Assembly: GCA_017307755.1 (NCBI GenBank) | Contig: JAFKGQ010000010.1 | Coordinates: 124,001 to 188,000, forward strand | From: Chitinophagaceae bacterium | Lineage (GTDB): Bacteria > Bacteroidota > Bacteroidia > Chitinophagales > Chitinophagaceae | DNA: 64,000 bases | Direction: 5' to 3' | Shown here: piece by piece, positions 9,029 through 17,638 of the stretch | How the letters are laid out: each line of letters opens with the position of its first letter | Numbering within the stretch: position 1 is the stretch's first letter | Position numbers and translations under genes: made by a program | Notes under the pieces: model-generated | What the model was told of the DNA's origin: nothing | Seen by the model: the letters and a program-made list of their open reading frames with translations, nothing else | Database searches by the model: none

Positions 9029-10297
9029 ATGGGCCATAAACCGACAGATATCTCTAAATTCTTCATCGCCGGGATCAATTATAAAAAGACGGATGCGGCT
9101 ATCAGAGGTCAGTTTGCCATCAGCAACGAACAATACGAGAAGATTCTTACCCTGGCGCCTGCTCACCATCTGCACGAACTGTTCATCCTATCCACCTGCA
9201 ATCGGACAGAGATCTACGGGTTTGCCGAAGAGCCTTCCCAGCTGATCAATCTGTTATGTTCGCAAACCACCGGCGCCGCGACTGCTTTTTCGGAGATCGC
9301 TTATATAAGGAAGGGGCTTGATGCCGTGGAGCATCTTTTCGAGGTGTCCGCCGGGCTTGACTCCCAAATCCTGGGGGATTATGAGATTGTAGGACAGATC
9401 AAGACGGCGGTGAAATTTTCCCGGGAGCGGGGTTTCATCGGCGCCTTTACCGAGAGACTGGTGAACTGCGTGCTGCAGTCCTCCAAATCTATAAAGAACC
9501 AGACGGCCCTCAGCGGCGGGACGGTATCCGTCTCTTTTGCCGCCATACAATATATAAAAGAGCGGATGGGGCAGGCAGCCGGCAAAAAGATCCTGCTGAT
9601 CGGTGTCGGCAAGATAGGCCGCAACACCTGCCGCAACATGGTGGATTATCTGGACACCCGAAACATCACCCTTATCAATCGCACGGAGGAAAGGGCTGCC
9701 GGTCTGGCCGAAGAAATGGGTCTTCGCCATGCTCCCCTTGAAGATATGGCAAAATACATCGACGAGTCCGATATCATCCTGGTAGCCACAAATGCCGAAC
9801 AACCCACCTTGCTCCGTACCCATCTGGAAGGCCGCGGTGACCGGCTGCTGATAGATCTTTCTATTCCCTGTAATATAGAAAAGTCCGCCGGCGAACTGCC
9901 CGGCATCACCTTGGTGAATGTGGATGAGCTCTCCAAACTAAAGGATGAAACCCTTCAAAAAAGAGAGGCGGAAGTTCCAAAGGCAAAGTTCATCATTTCG
10001 GAACATATGGATGAATTCCTGGAATGGCATGATATGCGTAAATATGTGCCCGTTCTGAAGGCCGTAAAGACAAAGCTGAAAGAGTTGCATACATGCCCAA
10101 TTTTCAGCCGTCTGTCGGGAGAACCATTTCCTTCCACCGACCTCACAGATGAACAGATACAACGCGTGATCAATGGTATGGCCACCAAAATGCGTCAGCA
10201 TAACCAGGGCGGCTGTCATTATATAGAGGCGATCAACGAATACATCGCCACCGGCGCCCAATGGGCCGCAGCTCCGGTGACCACCGGGCTAAATTAA
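9029..10297 (+). CDS. hemA: Glutamyl-tRNA reductase
   Basis: The 422-residue enzyme reduces Glu-tRNA to glutamate-1-semialdehyde with NADPH, the committed step of the C5 pathway. The catalytic Cys57 sits in ILSTCNRTEIYGF. HLFEVSAGLDSQILGD is the conserved substrate-binding segment, and LLIGVGKIGRNTCRNM is the NADPH-binding loop. The C-terminal helix ends with a dimerisation region. It is the first gene of a seven-gene operon; hemC starts 5 bases after its stop. The start at ATG 9029 fits a TAnnTTTG promoter 30 bases upstream. Confidence 0.98.
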   Translation: MGHKPTDISKFFIAGINYKKTDAAIRGQFAISNEQYEKILTLAPAHHLHELFILSTCNRTEIYGFAEEPSQLINLLCSQTTGAATAFSEIAYIRKGLDAVEHLFEVSAGLDSQILGDYEIVGQIKTAVKFSRERGFIGAFTERLVNCVLQSSKSIKNQTALSGGTVSVSFAAIQYIKERMGQAAGKKILLIGVGKIGRNTCRNMVDYLDTRNITLINRTEERAAGLAEEMGLRHAPLEDMAKYIDESDIILVATNAEQPTLLRTHLEGRGDRLLIDLSIPCNIEKSAGELPGITLVNVDELSKLKDETLQKREAEVPKAKFIISEHMDEFLEWHDMRKYVPVLKAVKTKLKELHTCPIFSRLSGEPFPSTDLTDEQIQRVINGMATKMRQHNQGGCHYIEAINEYIATGAQWAAAPVTTGLN

Positions 10298-10302
10298 TTT
10301 CC

Positions 10303-11256
10303 ATGCAGACACCCATCCGGATAGGCACAAGAGAAAGCGAGCTGGCTGTCTGGCAAGCCGCCCAGGTAAAAGAGCTATTAGCACAGGAAGGCACAGCCGC
10401 AGAACTAGTCTTTATAAAGAGCGAAGGTGACATTGATCTGAAGACCCCCTTGTATGAAATGGGTGTTCAGGGCGTCTTTACCCGTAGTCTCGACGCAGCG
10501 CTGTTAAGCCGGAGGATCGACATTGCCGTTCACTCCATGAAGGATGTCCCCACACAATTGCCGGAAGGGTTACAGCAGGCCGCAGTACTGAAGAGAGGGC
10601 CTGTATATGACTTGCTGGTCTTTAAAAAAGATCCGGCCCTCTTTTCGCAAAGGGACTACATCGCACATATCGCCACCAGCAGCATTCGCCGTAAAGCGCA
10701 GTGGCTGCATAAATATCCATCCCACCAGATACACAACCTCAGGGGCAATGTCAACACCCGGTTGAAAAAACTGGCGGAAGAAAAGTGGGATGCCGCCATC
10801 TTTGCGCTTGCCGGCTTGGAACGTATCCATCTCCGTCCCGCGGACAGCCTGGTGTTGGATTGGATGCTGCCCGCCCCTGCGCAGGGCGCCATCATGGTCG
10901 TATGCAGGGAAGATGACGAGACGGCTTTTAATGCATGCCGGTCATTGAACGATCCCGACACCGCCTTTTGTACAAAGGTCGAAAGGGACTTTCTCCGTAC
11001 CTTGCTTGGGGGCTGTTCCACTCCCATCAGCGCACTGGCGGAGATAGAGAATGAAGATATTTATTTCAGAGGCAATATCCTGTCGCTGGATGGCGGCAGA
11101 AAAGTAGAGATCGAAAAGATCCTGCCGGTGGATAAGGCAGACGGACTTGGGAAATTGGCTGCCGAAGAATTGTTGGAAAGAGGGGGCAAGGCAATTGCTG
11201 ATGAGATACGGGCCGCAAGCGCACTTGCCGGTAAAAGCCCTGCCGGAGGATCATGA
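10303..11256 (+). CDS. hemC: Porphobilinogen deaminase (hydroxymethylbilane synthase)
   Basis: The 317-residue enzyme polymerises four porphobilinogens to hydroxymethylbilane. The start is ATG 10303 (MQTPIRIGTRESELAVWQA), after the hemA stop; an earlier in-frame ATG at 10261 lies inside hemA and would add residues outside the family. Asp81 in HSMKDVPT is the catalytic acid. Cys238 in LLGGCSTP carries the dipyrromethane cofactor. The stop overlaps the hemD start (ATGA), which points to translational coupling. Confidence 0.98.
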   Translation: MQTPIRIGTRESELAVWQAAQVKELLAQEGTAAELVFIKSEGDIDLKTPLYEMGVQGVFTRSLDAALLSRRIDIAVHSMKDVPTQLPEGLQQAAVLKRGPVYDLLVFKKDPALFSQRDYIAHIATSSIRRKAQWLHKYPSHQIHNLRGNVNTRLKKLAEEKWDAAIFALAGLERIHLRPADSLVLDWMLPAPAQGAIMVVCREDDETAFNACRSLNDPDTAFCTKVERDFLRTLLGGCSTPISALAEIENEDIYFRGNILSLDGGRKVEIEKILPVDKADGLGKLAAEELLERGGKAIADEIRAASALAGKSPAGGS

Positions 11257-11978
11257 GCCGTCCCGTACGTATATTATCTACCCGGCCCCTGGAAGCTGCG
11301 CTGATCGAACAGGCGGCAGAAAAAGGTATTATCATCGATGTGATACCATTCATCGTCACCAGCTTTGTGAAGAGCGAAAAAGACGCCCGGCAGATGCAGG
11401 CGCTTGCACTCCGTCCCCAGGTAGCCATTTTCACCAGCGGGAATGCCGTGGAGGCCGTTGCCGGTCTGCTGCAACAGCAGGGGATGCCCGGACAGTTGCC
11501 CTGGAAAATCTTTTGTATCAGCGGCGCTACCCGGCGGCAAGTGCAGGAGCAATTCGGAGAAGAGACGATCGCCGGCACAGCCCCTTCGGCAGAGCAACTG
11601 GCCGGCGTGATATTACAACCGCAGCACCGGCACTATCCGGGAACCTATTTTTTCTACTGCGGCGATCTGAGGCGGAGAGAATTGCGGGACAAGCTGTATA
11701 AAGAAGCAGCAATATATCTCAACGAATATATTGTCTACCACACCATACAGACGCCGCAGATTGTTACAGGGCACTATGACGGCATCGCTTTTTTTAGCCC
11801 AAGCGCCGTTGAGAGTTACTTTTCAGTCAACACGCCCCCCCCGGCAACAACCGTACTGGCCATTGGGAACACGACGGCAGACGCGATTCGGACGCACTGT
11901 CTGAATCCTGTCATCGTCAGCACTGTGCCGGAACAGAGAATACTTGTGCAGCAAATGATCGATTATTTTTCAAAGTAA
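11253..11978 (+). CDS. hemD: Uroporphyrinogen-III synthase
   Basis: The 241-residue frame has the two Rossmann-like lobes expected of HemD, for example VRILSTRPLEAALIEQA at the start, VAIFTSGNAVEAV in the first lobe and DGIAFFSPSAVESYF in the second. HemD cyclises hydroxymethylbilane with inversion of ring D. The family diverges strongly, so the call rests on these motifs together with the position between hemC (4-base overlap) and hemE (3-base gap). Confidence 0.92.
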   Translation: MSRPVRILSTRPLEAALIEQAAEKGIIIDVIPFIVTSFVKSEKDARQMQALALRPQVAIFTSGNAVEAVAGLLQQQGMPGQLPWKIFCISGATRRQVQEQFGEETIAGTAPSAEQLAGVILQPQHRHYPGTYFFYCGDLRRRELRDKLYKEAAIYLNEYIVYHTIQTPQIVTGHYDGIAFFSPSAVESYFSVNTPPPATTVLAIGNTTADAIRTHCLNPVIVSTVPEQRILVQQMIDYFSK

Positions 11979-11981
11979 TAT

Positions 11982-13007
11982 ATGAGCCAATTAAAGAACG
12001 ATCTGTTACTAAGGACATTGAGAGGAGAAAAGACCGAACGTACGCCCGTCTGGATGATGCGGCAGGCAGGGCGCTATCTGCCCGATTATATGAAGCTAAA
12101 AGAGAAGTACTCTTTTTTCGAGCGTTGCCAAACCCCTGAGCTTGCCACGGAGATCACTATACAGCCGGTGGAACAGGTGGGTGTGGATGCCGCCATCATC
12201 TTCTCAGATATCCTAGTAGTGCCGCAGGCCATGGGGCTCGAAGTGGAAATGATAGAAGGCAAGGGCCCGCTGCTGCCGCACCCCATTAAAAACCAAAAAG
12301 ACCTTCAGCGTTTATGCCTTCCCGATGTAGAGGCTTCGCTGGGTTATGTATTCGATGCCCTTCGTCTCACAAAAAAGACCCTGGACGGCCGGGTGCCCCT
12401 GATAGGTTTCGCGGGCGCGCCCTGGACGTTGCTATGCTATATGGTACAAGGCAAGGGCTCCAAAACCTTTGACGAGGCAAAAGCCTTTTGCTATACCCAG
12501 CCGGAGACGGCGCACCGTCTGCTGCAAATGATCACGGATACGACCATTGCCTACCTGAAGGGGCAGGCAAAAGCCGGCGCCGACGTAGTACAGATCTTTG
12601 ACTCATGGGGAGGCCTGCTGGGGCCTGATGATTTTGAGGAGCTTTCTCTCCGGTACATCCGCCAGATCGTGACCGCCCTGAAGGATGAGGTCCTGACCAT
12701 CATCTTTGCAAAGGGAGCCTGGTCCTCCCTGGAAGGAATGGCGGCTACGGGCGCACATGGGCTGGGCATCGACTGGTGCATCCGTCCTCAGATGGCCAGA
12801 CAACTGGCAGGGCCGAACGTAACCCTGCAAGGAAATTTTGATCCGGCCAAACTCATGTCGCCTATCCCTGTGATCGAGCGGGAAGTCAACGCCATGATGG
12901 ATGCCTTCAAAGGCACCCGCCATATCGCAAATCTGGGGCATGGCATCCTGCCGGAGGTCCCCGTAGATCATGCAAGGGCGTTTGTCAACGCCGTGAAGAA
13001 CTTTTAA
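11982..13007 (+). CDS. hemE: Uroporphyrinogen decarboxylase
   Basis: The 341-residue enzyme converts uroporphyrinogen III to coproporphyrinogen III. The signature TPVWMMRQAGRYLPDYM near residue 22 carries the conserved arginines, and GFAGAPWTLLCYMV is the second family motif. IFSDILVVPQAMG provides the conserved substrate-binding Asp. It begins 3 bases after hemD and ends 10 bases before hemF. Confidence 0.98.
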   Translation: MSQLKNDLLLRTLRGEKTERTPVWMMRQAGRYLPDYMKLKEKYSFFERCQTPELATEITIQPVEQVGVDAAIIFSDILVVPQAMGLEVEMIEGKGPLLPHPIKNQKDLQRLCLPDVEASLGYVFDALRLTKKTLDGRVPLIGFAGAPWTLLCYMVQGKGSKTFDEAKAFCYTQPETAHRLLQMITDTTIAYLKGQAKAGADVVQIFDSWGGLLGPDDFEELSLRYIRQIVTALKDEVLTIIFAKGAWSSLEGMAATGAHGLGIDWCIRPQMARQLAGPNVTLQGNFDPAKLMSPIPVIEREVNAMMDAFKGTRHIANLGHGILPEVPVDHARAFVNAVKNF

Positions 13008-13017
13008 ATTCAATAAG

Positions 13018-13977
13018 ATGGACACGACAAACTTCAGGGAGAAATGGACCGGATATATCCATCAGCTGCAGGACAGGATCTGTCAGGACCTGGAGGCCAT
13101 CGACGGCAAGACCCGGTTTATCACCGACGAATGGAAAAGAGAGGGCGGTGGCGGCGGCATCACCAGGGTGATCGAGAAGGGAGATGTCTTCGAAAAAGGA
13201 GGAGTGAACACTTCCGTAGTATGGGGTACCGTCACCGATGTGATGCGGTCGCAGTTAAAGCTCGGGGCTAATGCCGGTCCTCTAGACAACGAACCTTCGG
13301 TCCGTCCGGCCAAATGGTTTGCCAGCGGACTTTCGCTGGTGATCCATCCCTTAAATCCCTATGTACCGACCACACATGCCAACTGGCGGTACTTTGAATT
13401 GTATGACGAGGAAGGCAATGTCATCGACAGGTGGTTTGGAGGCGGTTCAGACCTTACGCCGTATTATCTTTTTGAGGAAGATGCCCGGCATTTCCATGGC
13501 ACGCTCCGCAAAGCCATGGATCCTTTTGGGAAAGAGAAATATCCGCTGTATAAAAAATGGTGTGACGAATACTTTGTCAACAAACACCGTGAATGCGAGA
13601 TGCGAGGCATTGGCGGTGTGTTCTACGATCAGCTCCAGCCAAAAGGTACGGAAGAGGCCGATCAGCTCCTGGCCTTTCAGCAGGCGGGCGGAAATGCTTT
13701 TCTGCCGGCCTACACGCCCATCGTTCTGAGAAGGAAGGACACGCCCTATGGAGAAAGGGAAAAGGAATGGCAGGAGATCCGGCGGGGACGTTATGTGGAA
13801 TTCAATCTGGTGCATGACCGTGGGACCCTTTTTGGACTGAAAACCCAGGGTCGTACCGAGAGCATCCTGATGAGTCTGCCGCCAAGGGCGCGATGGGGCT
13901 ATAATTATAAGCCCGCTGCGGGGTCGCCCGAGTCTGAATTGCTGGATGCCTGTCTGCATCCACGGGAATGGGCCTGA
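13018..13977 (+). CDS. hemF: Oxygen-dependent coproporphyrinogen III oxidase
   Basis: The 319-residue enzyme converts coproporphyrinogen III to protoporphyrinogen IX with O2. Family motifs are GGGGGITRVIEKGDVFEK, HPLNPYVPTTHANWRYF and WFGGGSDLTPYYLF. EFNLVHDRGTLFGLKTQGR near the C-terminus is the conserved active-site region. No oxygen-independent HemN is present in the window, which suits an aerobic life style but does not exclude hemN elsewhere. It lies in the middle of the hem operon. Confidence 0.98.
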   Translation: MDTTNFREKWTGYIHQLQDRICQDLEAIDGKTRFITDEWKREGGGGGITRVIEKGDVFEKGGVNTSVVWGTVTDVMRSQLKLGANAGPLDNEPSVRPAKWFASGLSLVIHPLNPYVPTTHANWRYFELYDEEGNVIDRWFGGGSDLTPYYLFEEDARHFHGTLRKAMDPFGKEKYPLYKKWCDEYFVNKHRECEMRGIGGVFYDQLQPKGTEEADQLLAFQQAGGNAFLPAYTPIVLRRKDTPYGEREKEWQEIRRGRYVEFNLVHDRGTLFGLKTQGRTESILMSLPPRARWGYNYKPAAGSPESELLDACLHPREWA

Positions 13978-14048
13978 CTGGTCATCGGGCCGTCCGGCAG
14001 ACATGCCCCGGCCAGAAACAACTTTGAAAAATAAAACGCACTATACAT

Positions 14049-15026
14049 ATGTATCTCCAAAGACGCAACCGCATTTTACGTAAAACCCCCGCCATCCGGG
14101 CAATGGTGGCGGAAACCATACTCACTCCGAATGATTTTATCGCCCCGCTCTTCATCGACGAAGGGAAGGGACAGCAGTATGAGATACCCTCTATGCCGGG
14201 TTATTTCCGCCGGAGCATCGACGGTACTGTGAAAGAGGTAAAAGAACTATGGGACCTCGGTATCAAAAGTGTGCTGCTTTTTATCAAATGCCGGGACGAA
14301 CTAAAGGACAATACGGGCAAAGAGGCCTGGAATCCCGACGGGCTTATGCAGACGAGCATCCGGGCTATCAAGGATGCCGTGCCGCAAATAGTGGTGATGA
14401 CGGATGTCGCGCTGGACCCTTATTCTTCCTATGGGCACGATGGCATAGTAGAAAATGGAGAGATCGTAAACGACCCTACCGTGGAAGCGCTGGTAAAAAT
14501 GAGCGTCAGCCATGCGGATGCGGGCGCGGACTTCGTGGCGCCCAGCGATATGATGGATGGTCGCATCGGTGCGATCCGCCAGGCGTTGGAAGAGAATGGT
14601 TTTACAGGGACGGGCATCATGGCCTACAGTGCGAAATATGCTTCCTGTTTTTATGGCCCCTTCCGGGATGCGCTGGATTCCGCGCCGGGTTTTGGAGATA
14701 AAAAGACCTACCAGATGGACTATGCCAATAGGCTGGAAGCCGTCAAAGAAGCGCAAATGGATGTGGAAGAAGGCGCCGACATCGTCATGGTCAAACCTGC
14801 CCTGCCCTACCTGGACATAATCCGGGAAGTAAAGAATGTGGTGGAAGTCCCTGTCAGCGCTTATAACATCAGCGGCGAGTATGCCATGATCAAGGCCGCA
14901 GCCAAAATGGGATGGATCAACGAGGAAAAAGCTGTTTTGGAAACCCTTACCTCCATCAAAAGAGCAGGGGCAGACCTTATCGCTACCTATTTTGCCAAAG
15001 ATGCAGCCAAACTTTTAACCAGTTAG
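14049..15026 (+). CDS. hemB: Porphobilinogen synthase (ALA dehydratase), probable Mg-type
   Basis: The 325-residue enzyme condenses two 5-aminolevulinate molecules. The two Schiff-base lysines lie in MAYSAKYASCFYGP and MVKPALPYLDI. The metal-site segment reads DVALDPYSSYGHDG; the cysteines of zinc-type enzymes (DVCLCEYTSHGHCG) are absent, so a magnesium-dependent form is likely. The gap to hemF is 71 bases, the largest inside the operon, and could hold an internal promoter. hemL follows 28 bases later. Confidence 0.98.
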   Translation: MYLQRRNRILRKTPAIRAMVAETILTPNDFIAPLFIDEGKGQQYEIPSMPGYFRRSIDGTVKEVKELWDLGIKSVLLFIKCRDELKDNTGKEAWNPDGLMQTSIRAIKDAVPQIVVMTDVALDPYSSYGHDGIVENGEIVNDPTVEALVKMSVSHADAGADFVAPSDMMDGRIGAIRQALEENGFTGTGIMAYSAKYASCFYGPFRDALDSAPGFGDKKTYQMDYANRLEAVKEAQMDVEEGADIVMVKPALPYLDIIREVKNVVEVPVSAYNISGEYAMIKAAAKMGWINEEKAVLETLTSIKRAGADLIATYFAKDAAKLLTS

Positions 15027-15054
15027 ACGATATAAATTTGCACAAACGCAGCAT

Positions 15055-16338
15055 ATGTACGAAAAAAGCCAGCAACTTTTTGAAAGAGCACAGCAAAGCA
15101 TTCCCGGCGGCGTCAACTCTCCTGTCCGCGCCTTCCGTAGCGTAGGCGGCACGCCAATCTTCATCCAAAAGGCCGAAGGCCCCTATCTCTATGACGTGGA
15201 TGGACGTCGTTACATCGATTATATCGCCTCCTGGGGGCCCATGATCCTGGGTCATGCCTGGCAGCCTGTGGTAAAGGCCATTCAGGAATATGCTGCGTAT
15301 TCTACGTCTTATGGGGCGCCCACGCAGTTGGAGGTGGAGATGGCCGAACTGATCATCAGCATGACGCCAAATGTGGATCTCATTCGCATGGTGAGCAGCG
15401 GTACCGAGGCCTGCATGAGCGCTATCCGGCTGGCACGGGGATATACAGGCCGCAATAAGATCATCAAGTTCGAAGGTCACTATCACGGTCATGCCGACCC
15501 CTTTCTTGTAAAGGCCGGCAGCGGCGTCGCAACATTTAACATCCAGATCGTCCCCGGCGTAACGCCTGGGGTATCGCAGGACACCCTCACGGCTGCTTAC
15601 AACGACCTGGAGGCCGTAAAAAAGATCGCGGCTGCCCATAAAGGAGAGATCGCGGCTATCATCGTGGAGCCTGTAGCCGGCAACATGGGATGTATCCTGC
15701 CCGGGCCCGGGTTCCTGGAAGGGCTGCGAAGCCTCTGCGATATGGAAGGGATCGTACTGATCCTGGACGAAGTAATGACGGGTTTCCGGCTGGCTCCCGG
15801 CGGAGCCCAGGAAAGATTGGGTATCCGCGCAGACCTGCTCACCTATGGCAAGGTCATCGGGGGTGGGATGCCCGTAGGTGCATTTGGAGGAAGGAAGGAG
15901 ATCATGCAGCAGGTGGCTCCGCTGGGCAATGTTTACCAGGCAGGCACATTGAGCGGCAACCCCATTGCCATGATCGCGGGATATACCCTGCTCAGGGAGC
16001 TGAAAAACAATCCATCCATATACAGGGAACTGGAAGAAAAGACCATCTATCTCCGGGATGGACTGGATAAAGTACTGCAAGCCTGGGGGCAACCGTACCA
16101 GATCAATCAGTTGGGGTCCATGATCAGCGTGCATTTCAGCGAACATCCCGTCATCGACTTTGCCTCCGCCTCAGCCGCGAATAATCAGCGTTTCAAGCTC
16201 TTTTTCCATGCGTTGCTAAAAAGGGGAGTGTACCTGCCGCCGTCTGCCTTTGAAAGCTGGTTCCTCAACAATGCGTTGCAGCAAAAGGATCTCGACGACA
16301 CCATCCGGGCAGTAAAGGAAAGCCTGGAAGAGCTGTAA
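15055..16338 (+). CDS. hemL: Glutamate-1-semialdehyde 2,1-aminomutase
   Basis: The 427-residue PLP enzyme makes 5-aminolevulinate from glutamate-1-semialdehyde, the step after HemA. Lys266 in LTYGKVIGGGMPVG binds PLP, and ILDEVMTGFR holds the Asp that contacts the pyridine nitrogen. GGVNSPVRAFRSVGG near the start and EGHYHGHADPFLVKAG are specific for this aminomutase rather than other class III aminotransferases. It is the last hem gene and ends 15 bases from the convergent AraC-type gene. Confidence 0.98.
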   Translation: MYEKSQQLFERAQQSIPGGVNSPVRAFRSVGGTPIFIQKAEGPYLYDVDGRRYIDYIASWGPMILGHAWQPVVKAIQEYAAYSTSYGAPTQLEVEMAELIISMTPNVDLIRMVSSGTEACMSAIRLARGYTGRNKIIKFEGHYHGHADPFLVKAGSGVATFNIQIVPGVTPGVSQDTLTAAYNDLEAVKKIAAAHKGEIAAIIVEPVAGNMGCILPGPGFLEGLRSLCDMEGIVLILDEVMTGFRLAPGGAQERLGIRADLLTYGKVIGGGMPVGAFGGRKEIMQQVAPLGNVYQAGTLSGNPIAMIAGYTLLRELKNNPSIYRELEEKTIYLRDGLDKVLQAWGQPYQINQLGSMISVHFSEHPVIDFASASAANNQRFKLFFHALLKRGVYLPPSAFESWFLNNALQQKDLDDTIRAVKESLEEL

Positions 16339-16353
16339 CCTTGTGCTTATGGA

Positions 16354-17379
16354 TCAATGCAACAACAGCTCACAAGGCTTCAACCCCGTGTGTTTCTTAA
16401 AGGCTGTGGAGAAATGCGAAATGGAAGAGTAGCCCAGCATAATGGACACTTCCGTGACGCTCAACCCTTTTTCATACAGGAGATAGCGTGCGTGTTCCAT
16501 GCGCTGGCTCTGATAAAAATCGAAGATGGTGGTGCCAAACATTTCCTTGAAACCCTTCTTCAGATAACATTCATTGATGGCGACCTTGCGGCTCAGTTCC
16601 TTGATGGTAAGGGGTTCACCGATATGCTGCAGGAGCACTTCCCTGGCCCTGACGATCTTTTCCCTGTCTGCTTCATTGGCCAGGAATTTACATTGGAACC
16701 CTTCCACTTCTTTTTCACCCACCATGCATTCGAGACTGTACAGCAGAAGCATCTGGCTCTGGGCGTTGATAAAGATATTCTCCATGCTATCCGTATAGCC
16801 ATGGTTGAGCAGAGCCTCCAGCACCAGACGGGTCCTTCCGCAAAGAGAAAGGATCTTGGAAAAAGAGGAAGGATGACGGAAGTCCAGGATGTCCTGGCTA
16901 AGCGTACTTTCAGGCTTACGAGGTTTGCCGAACTGAGAGAGATGGACGGAGAGGAATCGAAAGCTAAGCACGTCCACTGTATCCACACGCTCGCTGCAGC
17001 CGGGCGTTTCGTTCACCTTACAGGCGCTGCACTCCGTGTTGTTCTTCCGGCAATAAACATTCCCGGCTATACAAAATCGTAATTCCAGGTAGTTTTGAGC
17101 GGGATCTTCCTTCTTGTAATGATAGATCAGCATTCCCATATCGTCCAGGCTCCATTGAGGGTGCCGCTCATACCTTTTGATGTTGTATTGTACCGAACCC
17201 GGTATATGTCGTTCTTTTTCATCGAGTAATGACAGCTGCCCCTGCATGACAGGAGTCTTGTATGCCATCATCAGAATATCAGGAGCCTGGTACATAAGCT
17301 GCAAATTTAGGTCAGAAATACCAATTAACCCGCGTTGCCGCAAATGGTTGTAAAGAGATGATTTTTTTGACAAAATCAT
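16354..17379 (-). CDS. AraC family transcriptional regulator with five-Cys cluster
   Basis: ATG 17379 gives 341 residues (MILSKKSSLYNH); a TTG at 17406 would add nine. Residues 230-340 hold the two helix-turn-helix units of an AraC/XylS domain (TIKELSRKVAINECYLKKGF and SVTEVSIMLGYSSISHFSTA). The N-terminal part is not a recognisable cupin. It contains Cys103, 110, 117, 120 and 128 within 26 residues (FCIAGNVYC, ECSACK, PGC), a pattern suited to binding metal or an Fe-S cluster. It faces the hem operon tail-to-tail, so control of heme genes is suggested by position only. Confidence 0.9.
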   Translation of the reverse strand: MILSKKSSLYNHLRQRGLIGISDLNLQLMYQAPDILMMAYKTPVMQGQLSLLDEKERHIPGSVQYNIKRYERHPQWSLDDMGMLIYHYKKEDPAQNYLELRFCIAGNVYCRKNNTECSACKVNETPGCSERVDTVDVLSFRFLSVHLSQFGKPRKPESTLSQDILDFRHPSSFSKILSLCGRTRLVLEALLNHGYTDSMENIFINAQSQMLLLYSLECMVGEKEVEGFQCKFLANEADREKIVRAREVLLQHIGEPLTIKELSRKVAINECYLKKGFKEMFGTTIFDFYQSQRMEHARYLLYEKGLSVTEVSIMLGYSSISHFSTAFKKHTGLKPCELLLH

Positions 17380-17563
17380 GACCAAATACCCGGAGATATT
17401 TCCCAATTTTTTGGTCTGTAACAGCCCGCCAAAACCACCCGGATCTGCCGTCCAAAGGGGCCAAAAATGACATCCGATCCACCTCTTTTAACCATGGATC
17501 GGACGGGCAAAAGAAATGTGGAGAAAACGCTCAAAATAAGCCCATTTTGGGGATATTATAACC

Positions 17564-17592
17564 TTGAAAACCCCTTATTTTTCTTACATTTG
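17564..17592 (+). promoter_or_regulatory. Putative gyrB promoter
   Basis: TACATTTG at 17585-17592 matches TAnnTTTG exactly, with TTG at 17564-17566 about 18 bases upstream. The gyrB start codon follows 47 bases later. The 259-base gap before gyrB (17380-17638) shows no other feature. Confidence 0.5.
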
Positions 17593-17638
17593 CAAGCCTT
17601 ATTAATTTATTGTTAACGACAATGTTTTACCTAAAAAT

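Noticed and set aside
14983..16146. 387-codon minus-strand frame opposite hemL
   Set aside because: It overlaps the full, well-conserved hemL gene and its product is rich in His, Gln and Pro, as expected of an antisense shadow.
16357..17082. 241-codon plus-strand frame opposite the AraC-type gene
   Set aside because: The minus strand has a clear tandem helix-turn-helix domain; this frame shows no domain.
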